NCBI GenBank assembly: GCA_945881735.1
Contig: CAMCVF010000003.1
Span: 62,001 to 126,000, forward strand
DNA length: 64,000 nt
Direction: 5' to 3'
DNA from: Methylotenera oryzisoli
GTDB lineage: Bacteria; Pseudomonadota; Gammaproteobacteria; Burkholderiales; Methylophilaceae
The position numbers were made by a program, and so were the translations under genes. Positions 56,768 to 64,000 of the stretch are shown here, in pieces. The notes under the pieces are model-generated. The model saw only the letters and a program-made list of their open reading frames with translations. It was not told where the DNA came from and did not search any database. The number at the start of each line of letters is the position of its first letter. Position 1 is the first letter of the stretch.

Positions 56768-57502
56768 ATTATTCCCGTAATCGATTTAATGCAAGGCCAA
56801 GTGGTGCACGCTAAAAGAGGCATTCGAAGCCAATATCAAGCCATTCAATCCAACTTGTGCAAAGGTAGCCTACCGTTCGACTTGATTGATGCCATATTGA
56901 AATTATACCAATTTCAAACCCTGTACATAGCAGATTTAGACGCCATCTTAGGTAAGGGTAACCACGATGAGTTAATCAAACAAATCAGCCAAAACTATCC
57001 AAACCTAACCATTTGGCTTGATTGTGGCATTCGCCAAGTAAATGCACGCGCTTTGTATCACTCAAATAATAATCAGGTCAATATACGCCCTGTGGTGGGA
57101 TCTGAGAACATCGCTAATTTGCAAGATTATCGCGCCATTAGTTATGGTTGCGAAAGCCAGCACATCTTATCATTGGACTACTCTGCAACCAGTGCAATGG
57201 GAATTGCCGAGCTACACAATAGCGCACGCTTTTGGCCAGACCACACGATTTGCATGACATTAAATGCTGTAGGTAATACGCAAGGCGTTGATGTAAGTAA
57301 ACTAAATGATTTGATTCAACTAAATCGCGCAAGAAAAAACCCTTCGCAACTCTACGCGGCTGGCGGTGTGCGCAATTTAGCCGATATTAAAGCATTAGAA
57401 AAAATGGGAATTACTGGCTCATTGGTGGCCACAGCATTACATACGGGCACATTAAGCCAAGCCGATATTGCCATGGCCTACACAATAAAAAACCCGAGCT
57501 AG
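56762..57502 (+). CDS. HisA-like barrel protein (COG1411) of the C1 cofactor locus
   Basis: 246 residues from the GTG at 56762. The frame is open further up, but the family starts with IIPVIDLMQGQVVHAKRG, so this start is chosen. TIM-barrel strands seen: IADLDAI, WLDCGIR and YAAGGVRNLADIKAL near the phosphate site. It is HisA-related but not the histidine enzyme. In methylotrophs and methanogens it occurs with H4MPT/methylofuran genes and its reaction is not established. It is the only plus-strand gene of the block; its last codons form half of a terminator hairpin. Confidence 0.78.
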   Translation: MQIIPVIDLMQGQVVHAKRGIRSQYQAIQSNLCKGSLPFDLIDAILKLYQFQTLYIADLDAILGKGNHDELIKQISQNYPNLTIWLDCGIRQVNARALYHSNNNQVNIRPVVGSENIANLQDYRAISYGCESQHILSLDYSATSAMGIAELHNSARFWPDHTICMTLNAVGNTQGVDVSKLNDLIQLNRARKNPSQLYAAGGVRNLADIKALEKMGITGSLVATALHTGTLSQADIAMAYTIKNPS

Positions 57503-57515
57503 CTCGGGTTTTTTA
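57487..57515. terminator. Bidirectional terminator between the HisA-like gene and phi
   Basis: AACCCGAGCTAGCTCGGGTT is a perfect 20-bp palindrome (57491-57510) flanked by an A-run before and a T-run after. The TAG stop of the HisA-like gene (57500-57502) lies inside the stem. It should stop both the plus-strand gene and the minus-strand phi transcript. Confidence 0.9.
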
Positions 57516-57536
57516 TTAGTACCTCATTAGAATAAG

Positions 57537-58073
57537 TTATTCTAAGTTTGCATGAATGGAACGCATTCCTTCCTCAGTTAATCCTTTTGATTCGATTAAA
57601 TCAGCAATAACGGCCTCTAAGAAAATCAATGTTGATAGTTCAAATTGTGAACCCATGGGCATTGCTTTCGTTAATGGGAAGCTATCATCTTGACCAATTT
57701 GAATCACTAAATCAGCCACATCTGCCATTGCAGATGATTTCTTCATTGAAATCACGACCAACTTTGCGCCAACTGATTTGGATTTTTTCACAAAAGGCAA
57801 TAATGTTTCTGTGCCGCCTGAGCCTGAAACCAACACCAATAAATCACCTGATTTAATCGCTGGCGTTACCACTTCACCAATCATGCTCACGTTATAGCCA
57901 GAGTGCACCAAACGCATTGCAAAAAAGCGTGAAACCAATAATGAACGACCAGCGCCACCTATAAATGTGCGACCTGCATGGTCAACTAACTTAAGCAATT
58001 CAGCTGCTTTACTGTTGTCAGTTACCGCTAAAATTCCTGTTAATTTGTCTAAAATAACCTTTTGATGATTCAT
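57537..58073 (-). CDS. hxlB: 6-phospho-3-hexuloisomerase
   Basis: 178 residues of the SIS sugar-isomerase fold, normal for PHI. Segments: AGRTFIGGAGRSLLVSRFFAMRL, then LVLVSGSGGTETLL and the C-terminal LEAVIADLIESKG. It converts hexulose 6-phosphate to fructose 6-phosphate, the second step of the RuMP cycle. AAGGATAG precedes the ATG. It is separated from hps by a terminator-like hairpin, so it may have partial read-through or its own promoter. Confidence 0.94.
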   Translation of the reverse strand: MNHQKVILDKLTGILAVTDNSKAAELLKLVDHAGRTFIGGAGRSLLVSRFFAMRLVHSGYNVSMIGEVVTPAIKSGDLLVLVSGSGGTETLLPFVKKSKSVGAKLVVISMKKSSAMADVADLVIQIGQDDSFPLTKAMPMGSQFELSTLIFLEAVIADLIESKGLTEEGMRSIHANLE

Positions 58074-58118
58074 TTTTCTATCCTTTTAGTATCGTTTTAA
58101 GTCACTCATGTATAATAA

Positions 58119-58154
58119 AAAAAACCCGACGCATTGCTGGGTCGGGTTTTTTAT
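58119..58154. terminator. Terminator-like hairpin between hps and phi
   Basis: AAAACCCGAC, loop GCATTGCTGG, GTCGGGTTTT with A-run before and T-run after: eight to ten pairs and useful in both directions. It sits about 60 bp after hps and 45 bp before phi on the minus strand, where the two are expected to be co-expressed. Confidence 0.85.
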
Positions 58155-58216
58155 TTTATTACACTAACTTTTAGCTCAACTTGGTATTAGTTAAAAATCC
58201 CTTGTTGAGAATAGAA

Positions 58217-58849
58217 TTAAGCGTGAGCGATTGCCGTGATTTCAGCAGCAGAAGCAGCAGGATCAGCAGCACCGTAAATAGCAGCACCAGCAACAATGAT
58301 TGTCGCGCCAGCGTCACGTACTTGTGCAGTTGTTGCAGCTTTTACGCCACCAGCAACTGAGATTTCAACGCCTAAGTTTAATGAAGCAACTAAAGCTAAA
58401 TCGGTGAATGGTGTTTGACCAGCAGCTTGCTGATCCAAACCAGTGTGAACACCAATGATGTGTGCACCAGCAGCAGCAACTTCTTTAGTTTTAGCAGCTT
58501 TGTCAGCAACGTTGATCAAGTCAACTTGTGCTTTTTTGCCGTATTTGTTAGCAACATCGATTACACCTTTGATAGTACCGATATCAGCACAACCAAGAAC
58601 TGTACAGATATCAGCACCAGCTTTATAGAATGGCTCAGCTTCGTAGAAACCAGCATCCATTGTTTTTAAGTCAACTAAGATTTTGTTATTTGGGAATTTG
58701 GCACGTAAAGTCTCTAACAATTTAACACCGTTATGTTTAATGCATGGTGTACCGATTTCTAAAATGTCTACATGTGGTGCTACTAAAGTTGCCAATGCAA
58801 CTGTTGCGTCAAAATCTAATGAATCTAATGCCATTTGGGTTAAAGCCAT
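58217..58849 (-). CDS. hxlA: 3-hexulose-6-phosphate synthase
   Basis: 210 residues, orotidine-decarboxylase-like barrel. Motifs: LEIGTPCIKHNG, VDLKTMDAGFYEAEP (aspartates and lysine of the active site) and VAGGVKAATTAQVRDAG. It adds formaldehyde to ribulose 5-phosphate, the key step of assimilation in this organism. GGAGAG precedes the ATG and a long leader with repeats lies upstream. Codons are strongly biased (many GCA, GTA, ACA) as in highly expressed genes. Confidence 0.96.
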   Translation of the reverse strand: MALTQMALDSLDFDATVALATLVAPHVDILEIGTPCIKHNGVKLLETLRAKFPNNKILVDLKTMDAGFYEAEPFYKAGADICTVLGCADIGTIKGVIDVANKYGKKAQVDLINVADKAAKTKEVAAAGAHIIGVHTGLDQQAAGQTPFTDLALVASLNLGVEISVAGGVKAATTAQVRDAGATIIVAGAAIYGAADPAASAAEITAIAHA

Positions 58850-58968
58850 GGTGTACTCTCCGATTAAAAATTATTATCAGTAACTAAAATTACTTAAAGT
58901 GATTGATTAACAAAAACCAATAATACTAAGAAATTGTTACAAAAATTTACTACTTTTTTACAACTAAA

Positions 58969-59000
58969 TTGTATTGCGACTAAAATGTATTGCGACTAAA
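58969..59000. repeat. Two tandem copies of a 16-nt unit upstream of hps
   Basis: TGTATTGCGACTAAAA occurs exactly twice in a row (58969-58984, 58985-59000), inside the presumed hps leader. It may be a slippage product or a doubled binding site. Confidence 0.9.
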
Positions 59001-59065
59001 ATTTACGCATCTTTTACAACTCACGCAAGGCAATTAAAAGCCTAGCTTTTAGTGCATTTTAAGCT

Positions 59066-59103
59066 TGACGCATTATACTATGCGTCCTGACTATTGTTGT
59101 CAA
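59066..59103 (-). promoter_or_regulatory. Probable hps promoter with palindrome over the -10
   Basis: On the minus strand TTGACA (59098-59103) is followed by TATAAT (59072-59077) at 20 bp, or by TAGTAT at 17 bp. GACGCAT and ATGCGTC arms (59067-59073, 59080-59086) flank the -10, a perfect 7-6-7 palindrome. A sigma-70 promoter with an operator is the simplest reading. Confidence 0.45.
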
Positions 59104-59195
59104 TGTTAAACCACATTTATTACAACTAAGTTACAGATGTAAGACATAGAATATGAGATTTAACTCATAAAAATGGCTACTTACATCTAAAAAAC

Positions 59196-60149
59196 TTATA
59201 GCTTAGCTGCTAATGCTACTTCCAATTTATTTTGATCTGCAACAAAACCGCGAATACCTTCTGATAACTTCTCAATCGCCATTGCGTCTTGGTTTAGTTC
59301 AAAACGGAATTCAGCTTCGGTCATTTTTGCAGGTGGTGTTTTAGTCGCTCCCGTGTCTTTTAGCATTTGTACTAAAGTACCTTCTGTAGCGGCCAAATCT
59401 TGCAATAAGTTTGGTGAAACTGTTAAGCGATCACAACCAGCTAATGCAATTAACTCGCCAGTGTTACGAAATGAAGCACCCATTACCACTGTTTTATAGC
59501 CATGCTCTTTGTAATACTGGTAAATTGCACGTACTGAAACCACACCTGGATCTGTTTCTTGTGTGTATTCCGTAGTTGGGTTTTTTGCTTTGTACCAATC
59601 TAGGATGCGGCCTACAAACGGTGAAATCAAAAATACGCCGGCTTCAGCACAGGCACGCGCTTGGCCAAAACCGAACAACAATGTTAGGTTACATTGGATG
59701 CCTTCTTTTTCAAGAATCTCGCCCGCTTTGATGCCTTCCCATGTAGATGCTAATTTAATCAATACGCGGTCTTTAGTAATACCAGACTCTTCGTACAATT
59801 TGATTAATTTACGTCCTTTAGCCACCATTGCATCTAAGTCAAATGACAAACGCGCATCTACTTCGGTTGAAATACGGCCTGGTACTTCTTTGGTAATTTC
59901 AGCACCAATTAAAACAGCTAATTTGTCGGCAGCGCTGTCGACTTGTTGCGCTTTTGTGCCGCCTTGCGCTTTTGCATAAGCAATCGCTGTTTCAATTAAT
60001 GGCGCATATTGTGGCAACTGGCTTGCTTTTAATACTAATGAAGGGTTTGTTGTTGCATCCACTGGCTTAACAGCTTTAATCGCTTCAACGTCACCAGTAT
60101 CAGCTACGATAGTGGTCATGCTTTTTAGTTGGTCTAGTAAATTTGCCAT
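59196..60149 (-). CDS. tal: Transaldolase
   Basis: 317 residues, TalB-type. The Schiff-base lysine is in [11 protein letters not shown] (about residue 131), with [13 protein letters not shown] near the start and [18 protein letters not shown] in the middle. It rearranges sugar phosphates to regenerate ribulose 5-phosphate in the RuMP cycle. A strong AGGAGG lies before the ATG and a TATAAT (60223-60228 region, minus strand) further up. Confidence 0.95.
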   Translation of the reverse strand: MANLLDQLKSMTTIVADTGDVEAIKAVKPVDATTNPSLVLKASQLPQYAPLIETAIAYAKAQGGTKAQQVDSAADKLAVLIGAEITKEVPGRISTEVDARLSFDLDAMVAKGRKLIKLYEESGITKDRVLIKLASTWEGIKAGEILEKEGIQCNLTLLFGFGQARACAEAGVFLISPFVGRILDWYKAKNPTTEYTQETDPGVVSVRAIYQYYKEHGYKTVVMGASFRNTGELIALAGCDRLTVSPNLLQDLAATEGTLVQMLKDTGATKTPPAKMTEAEFRFELNQDAMAIEKLSEGIRGFVADQNKLEVALAAKL

Positions 60150-60357
60150 TATTTCCTCCTAGTTTGATTACGTATTGGTTATAAATTAAATTTAAACCGC
60201 ATATTTTAAAATTCAACTCAATATTATAACGCAAAACAAAATCAGAGTGACTGAACATCCAGCTAAATTTTAAATCCAACTAATTGTTAAACAATATTAA
60301 ATAACTTTTTTTTGATTTTCCTTATGAATATAATTTGCTGGTGAATAGGGCTCAACT
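60150..60357. promoter_or_regulatory. Upstream region of tal
   Basis: AT-rich. TATAAT on the minus strand at 60223-60228 lies about 75 bp before the tal start; no good -35 is seen at the right distance. No other structure found. Confidence 0.35.
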
Positions 60358-60711
60358 ATGACTTAATCTGAAGAAGATATCACCATCAATATAATGTACC
60401 CGCTTTCGGCGATTAGTGCTTGGATATTAGTCCGCCATCAATGGTTAATGACAAAAATGCGCAGCTTTTTAACAGGCGAATCTTTTCCCTCATTAATTCA
60501 TTTATATCAATTTGATTCCACCACAGCAAAACACTCCAAATTAACCGATAACCCAGTCCAAGGCTTCAACAAAACAAAGCATAGCCTGGAAATTTTTTGG
60601 GATCAAACGGTTAGATCGCATCATGCATCTTATGGACTATCTGTGTTTGAACAACTGAATTTATTTAAAGCGCAAGCGCATCAGTTTATCATCGCTGAAG
60701 ACTATTTTTAA
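60358..60711 (+). pseudogene. Unrecognised frame with stop at codon 3 (or 105-residue gene from 60394)
   Basis: ATG at 60358 is followed by ACT and a TAA, then SEEDITINIM and continuous coding in the same frame to 60711. From the next ATG (60394) 105 residues follow with codon choice like the neighbours (TTA, CAA, GAA), for example SFPSLIHLYQFDS and LEIFWDQTVRS. There is no ribosome site at 60394. A CAA or GAA changed to TAA at codon 3 would explain this. No family recognised. Confidence 0.35.
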
Positions 60712-60814
60712 GCAATTATGCACTGGTACGCTTAAGGCATTAATATTTCATCTGCAAAGTTTTAGTTATCTTCTAAAACGCTATTAACGTCGCCAGTCTT
60801 TGGTTGTTTGCTTT

Positions 60815-61705
60815 TTAGCTATCACTTTGTTCTAATAATTGTGTGAATCCATAAGCAAATAAACTGGCTACCGTTAAATCGGCACTTGTACCAGGATTAA
60901 GCTGTTTTTGCTTCAATTCCTTATCCCACGCCAGCAGCTTGGCTTGATTAAGCTTGGGGTTGCCTGAAATATTAAAAATTGTTAAATATAGTTTAGCTTG
61001 CTGTTGAATATCCCTTGCAACAGCTTCACCATACTTACGCAAGAGATGAGAGTCGGGGAAGATCGCCAAAAAAGTTAAATAGACTTGAGTAGCTAGCCAA
61101 GCTGGCTTTTTATCTTGAAAGGAGGTTTTTAATATGGGCAATGCCAAATTAAAAATGGCATCAAAATTATTATTGTATTGCGAGGCAATGGTATCTCGAC
61201 AAGCAGCCGCTTTCATGGCGTCTAGCAAAGTGCAATCTGCAGTTTGATGCACATCATGTTCGTATACATAACCAAGGCCTGCAGGATTGGCCAGATTAAT
61301 CGCTTTAAAAGTTAGGGTAGCGTCATCAATAGTGGTGTTCTGTAACACGTATTTTAATCGGTCTAAATAGTCATCTTGGCCTGACAAGCGATATTGACTA
61401 AGCATTAATGCAGCATGCACCAAGGGAGCACAAATCAAAATAATACCTAAATTGGTATTGCAAGCGACGGCTTCTTGGGTTGCTTCAACACTCAACAAAA
61501 TACGTTGCCCCAAGGTTAAATCAGGCAAGGCAATTACGCTGGAAACCGCCTCTGCACTTTTAATAAAGTCATACACTGTCATGCCATGACCATCGGCAAA
61601 AATGTGCACATTTCCAGGCTTTAACGCTTCAAGCTCAGCAAGGCAGGCAGACTTAAAAAGTTGGCTGACTTTTTGGTGAATAGAGTTTGCTGTGGTTTGT
61701 GCCAT
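60815..61705 (-). CDS. Triphosphoribosyl-dephospho-CoA synthase-like protein (COG1767) of the H4MPT locus
   Basis: 296 residues, all-helical CitG/MdcB-like. ACLAELEALKPGNVHIFADGHGMTVYDF contains the family's KPGNV active-site run (about residues 29-33). In citrate lyase systems such enzymes make the prosthetic group precursor; no citrate lyase genes are here. In methylotrophs the gene (called orf7 in Methylobacterium) sits with mch and is needed for the H4MPT/methylofuran pathway, with no proven reaction. It ends the minus-strand run. Confidence 0.8.
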   Translation of the reverse strand: MAQTTANSIHQKVSQLFKSACLAELEALKPGNVHIFADGHGMTVYDFIKSAEAVSSVIALPDLTLGQRILLSVEATQEAVACNTNLGIILICAPLVHAALMLSQYRLSGQDDYLDRLKYVLQNTTIDDATLTFKAINLANPAGLGYVYEHDVHQTADCTLLDAMKAAACRDTIASQYNNNFDAIFNLALPILKTSFQDKKPAWLATQVYLTFLAIFPDSHLLRKYGEAVARDIQQQAKLYLTIFNISGNPKLNQAKLLAWDKELKQKQLNPGTSADLTVASLFAYGFTQLLEQSDS

Positions 61706-61751
61706 TTTTTTAGGCTTTAATGACTACATCTTATGACTAATTAATAGAAAT

Positions 61752-62612
61752 TTAAAGAGTGCTTAAACAATCATCTACCAACACTTGCGCAATATTGATT
61801 TGGGCGACATTTTGCAAGCCACGCCAAGCAGGAATGCTATTGACTTCTAGCACGTAAAGTTCGCCGTTTTCATCGCGAATAACATCGACTCCGCAATAAG
61901 AAATACCCAATATTTTAGAGGCTTGTACCGCCAACTCTAAAATATCAGCACAATGAATCGCCTCGCATTTGGCGCCAAGCGCTACGTTATGCAACCAGCC
62001 TTCGCCACTTCGGCGCATGGCAGCAATTGCCTTGTTATTAACCACAAATACGCGATAATCATGAGTAGATTTTACAAAGCTTTGCAAATAAAAAACGCCA
62101 TCTACATGCTTATCCATTGGTAAAGGTGGCGATTCACTAACCAAGCGCACGCCCTGCCCTTGCGACCCAAATAGTGGCTTAATCACTAAGGCTTTTTGTT
62201 GATTAATAACGGCATGCGCCGCTTGACGCGATTCGCATACCCAAGTGCGCGGCGTTTTAATACCAGACTGATGCAATAAAAAACTGGTCATGGCTTTATC
62301 TACGGTGCGCTCAATCGCTTTTGCATCGTTGTAAATCAATACATTCTGCATTTTTAAAATATGAATCACATTTAAGCGCGTGGTAATTTGTTGCAAAGTA
62401 CCGCCAGCAATGCCGCGCACAAAAGCTATTTTGGGTAATTCGTCAAAGTGAGGGATGTGAATGCATGGCGAATCTTGGGAAAGATCAATCACACAATCTC
62501 TTAATGATACAAAAACAGCCTCTACTCCACGACTAGCAAAGGCTTTTGCTAGTTGCGCACCATGCCAACCACCTTGTGTTTCAACTTCATCCGTAAATAT
62601 GGGGATACGCAT
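61752..62612 (-). CDS. RimK-like ATP-grasp ligase of the H4MPT locus
   Basis: 286 residues. ATP-grasp parts: ALVIKPLFGSQGQGVRLV (about 144-161), then YCGVDVIRDENGELYVLEVNSIPAWRGL. Relatives add glutamate to coenzymes or proteins (MptN, CofF, RimK). In methylotrophs the equivalent (orf17) is tied to the archaeal-like C1 pathway; a glutamate ligase for methylofuran or methanopterin is likely but not proven. It is 9 bp after mch. Confidence 0.8.
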   Translation of the reverse strand: MRIPIFTDEVETQGGWHGAQLAKAFASRGVEAVFVSLRDCVIDLSQDSPCIHIPHFDELPKIAFVRGIAGGTLQQITTRLNVIHILKMQNVLIYNDAKAIERTVDKAMTSFLLHQSGIKTPRTWVCESRQAAHAVINQQKALVIKPLFGSQGQGVRLVSESPPLPMDKHVDGVFYLQSFVKSTHDYRVFVVNNKAIAAMRRSGEGWLHNVALGAKCEAIHCADILELAVQASKILGISYCGVDVIRDENGELYVLEVNSIPAWRGLQNVAQINIAQVLVDDCLSTL

Positions 62613-62621
62613 TAAAACGAA

Positions 62622-63593
62622 TTAAGCGCCAAATGACTGGTTTAATAAATCTTCATCAAAAGCACCTGCAAAATAACTATTGCCAGTTGTTAGATTAGTA
62701 ATAGCGACTTTTGCTGGCGAAAATAATAATGGGTCGATTTGGTAAAAATCCATATTCACCTCTTTAAAAACTTGTGCAAATGGCTTGCCATAATCTTTTG
62801 AAGCACTACTGGGCAAATCGGCTGCTAATTTCTTGGCTGCTTCATCGCTACATTGCACAAATAAATGCACAAATCCACCAAACAAAATCGCATCATTGGT
62901 GCGGCCCATGCCGGTCAAAAAGTCTGAGCTAGGGGATGGCAGTGGCGCACTCGCAATGCCATCCACTAATTGATTAAGAGGAAAATGCAAGGTATGCAGC
63001 TTATGCAAGGCCACTTCTAATACGCGCGCCACAATTTGCACAGTACCTGCAAGACTGCGAGTTGGGGTTAAAATAAAGGTCAAGTTTTCAGGATTTATTA
63101 GCGTATCGCGCGCGACTTTTTCAATCACCTCAAGCGGCGGAACTCTGTCTGCTTCTAAAACCAATACGGTTTTTTTTGCCGTGTCTTTATAGTCAATGTC
63201 TTTAAAAAGATCCTCACGCTGGGCAATGCTGCGCGCAGGACCAGAACCCAGTGAAAAAAACTTTTCGTAACTTAAAGTCCAGCCTGCATACTGGCTACCC
63301 AAACATGCTAGCACAGGTCTCTTTGCGCTGACTTGCACGCCTGTTGGCCAATGCTTAAACGGTAACTGTTGTGTAAAAGTAACCTGCCCCAAGCCCCCCA
63401 TGCAAATTTCCGCAATGCGCCGCCCTGCTTCCAGTCCTCCTGCGACATCAATTCCAGCATCCACAATTATTGCGCCAGAGTTATGTTTGCTAATGCCTAA
63501 ATTAAGCGTAGCTGCATCGTTAAGCAAAGCAACTACTAAAGGTTGCGCTAGTTGGTTAACACTTATAGAGTTTGTAGGCTGAATATCAATCAT
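62622..63593 (-). CDS. mch: Methenyltetrahydromethanopterin cyclohydrolase
   Basis: 323 residues, normal length. It hydrolyses methenyl-H4MPT to formyl-H4MPT in formaldehyde oxidation. Family runs: SGAIIVDAGIDVAGGLEAGRR, EICMGGLGQVTF, and KRPVLACLGSQYAGWTLS near residue 95. It is the clearest marker of the archaeal-type C1 pathway in the window. It lies between the ATP-grasp gene at the edge and the RimK-like ligase. Confidence 0.95.
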   Translation of the reverse strand: MIDIQPTNSISVNQLAQPLVVALLNDAATLNLGISKHNSGAIIVDAGIDVAGGLEAGRRIAEICMGGLGQVTFTQQLPFKHWPTGVQVSAKRPVLACLGSQYAGWTLSYEKFFSLGSGPARSIAQREDLFKDIDYKDTAKKTVLVLEADRVPPLEVIEKVARDTLINPENLTFILTPTRSLAGTVQIVARVLEVALHKLHTLHFPLNQLVDGIASAPLPSPSSDFLTGMGRTNDAILFGGFVHLFVQCSDEAAKKLAADLPSSASKDYGKPFAQVFKEVNMDFYQIDPLLFSPAKVAITNLTTGNSYFAGAFDEDLLNQSFGA

Positions 63594-63632
63594 ATTTAAT
63601 CGTCTTGGTTTGAAATTTAATTATTAGGGTTG

Positions 63633-64000
63633 CTAAAGATCAGCCGTTCTTTGTAGTACCTTTTGTTTAGCGAGCTTTGCTGTGCGCGCCCCAGCAATCA
63701 CACTGCAAATCGGCATGCCCATTGGTATCACGCTATTAGGCTGCGGGATATCACATACCCATTCTGGCCAATCCATATCTAGCGGTACTTTTGCAGTTTG
63801 GTTAGCGTAGATAATCTGCATGGCCCGCGATTGCCTAGCTACCACTGGCCACTCAGTTAATTGAGCTATACAACTGGCAACATGCGCCGCAAATAAATTG
63901 CCGCGTTTGGCTTCGTACAACCCCATAGACATACTTAATCGTGGGTTAATCTCTAACATAAACACATCATCGTTATGCACAATGCAATCGCAACTATTAA
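63633..64000 (-). CDS. ATP-grasp protein of the H4MPT locus (COG2232), C-terminal part
   Basis: The frame is open to the window edge, so the N-terminus lies beyond 64000. It contains the ATP-grasp Mg-binding run FMLEINPRLSMSMGLYE, then AANLFAAHVA-like context and a short tail ending in QRTADL. In methylotrophs the gene next to mch with this signature is called orf5 and is needed for H4MPT-dependent growth; its reaction is unknown. 39 bp before mch. Confidence 0.75.
   Translation of the reverse strand, partial: NSCDCIVHNDDVFMLEINPRLSMSMGLYEAKRGNLFAAHVASCIAQLTEWPVVARQSRAMQIIYANQTAKVPLDMDWPEWVCDIPQPNSVIPMGMPICSVIAGARTAKLAKQKVLQRTADL

Larger units (their letters stand above)
58850..59195. promoter_or_regulatory. 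Long hps upstream region: leader, repeats and promoter candidate
   Basis: 346 bp without a gene. It holds a 16-nt tandem repeat (58969-59000), three TTACAACT motifs (58958, 59013, 59120), and a promoter candidate with a palindrome over its -10. The predicted leader would be about 210 nt. Confidence 0.5.

Noticed and set aside
1-64000. CRISPR arrays, prophage genes, insertion sequences and integrases
   Set aside because: No regularly spaced repeats, transposase frames, inverted-repeat-bounded elements or phage structural genes were found on either strand.

Overview
The window looks like the chromosome of a low-GC methylotrophic betaproteobacterium of the Methylophilaceae, most like Methylotenera. 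It carries the ribulose monophosphate (RuMP) genes hps, phi and tal. It also has the archaeal-type tetrahydromethanopterin gene mch with methanopterin/methylofuran accessory genes, a complete pqqABCDE operon, and a betaproteobacterial CysI-DUF934-CysH-CysD-CysN sulfate cluster. The family assignment is inferred from gene content; no 16S gene is present.

Layout. Positions 1-8.3 kb are the end of a surface-polysaccharide locus: epimerase tail, hexapeptide acyltransferase, CgeB-like protein, then on the minus strand an EPS-type MarR regulator, manC, an ABC flippase, gmd and fcl. ManC, Gmd and Fcl together give GDP-mannose to GDP-L-fucose. A decayed Wzx-ABC hybrid remnant lies beside fcl, so gmd-fcl is bracketed by direct repeats of the ABC gene. 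From 8.5 to 18.6 kb are minus-strand housekeeping genes: hslR, a Lon-like protease, moaE/moaD, rmuC, an AI-2E exporter, a YigZ-family protein, formate-tetrahydrofolate ligase and a HerA/YjgR ATPase. Between rmuC and the exporter is a dead region containing a recognisable PEP-CTERM (PLPA-type) sorting tail.

From 18.9 to 27.4 kb are a DUF302 lipoprotein, a CysB-like regulator, a TauE/SafE exporter, the assimilatory sulfate reduction operon and a 7Fe ferredoxin. From 27.4 to 30.5 kb is a patch of decay (DoxX remnant, twice-frameshifted DUF4126 gene, FkbM-like remnant) around a metallopeptidase and a Bcr/CflA exporter. From 30.5 to 34.1 kb is pqqABCDE on the minus strand; the 23-residue pqqA is followed by a hairpin. 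From 34.2 to 41.2 kb are aroG-type DAHP synthase, hisC, pheA, serC and gyrA. From 41.5 to 44 kb is a rubrerythrin / GlpC-like Fe-S protein / DUF3501 operon preceded by a 36-bp AT-only palindrome. Then come ridA, alr, tRNA-Leu(UAG), a small protein and a CzcCBA-like RND efflux operon.

From 52 to 64 kb is one-carbon metabolism. A cofactor block (pterin carbinolamine dehydratase, MfnE-like kinase, pabB, MfnF-like and MfnD-like enzymes, HisA-like protein) is followed by phi, hps and tal. After these come the COG1767-like protein, RimK-like ligase, mch and the end of an ATP-grasp gene. Formaldehyde assimilation (RuMP) and the dissimilatory H4MPT/methylofuran branch are thus interleaved. The less understood parts are the HisA-like and COG1767-like proteins, the divergent overlapping starts at 56.76 kb, the hps leader, and the rubrerythrin operon.
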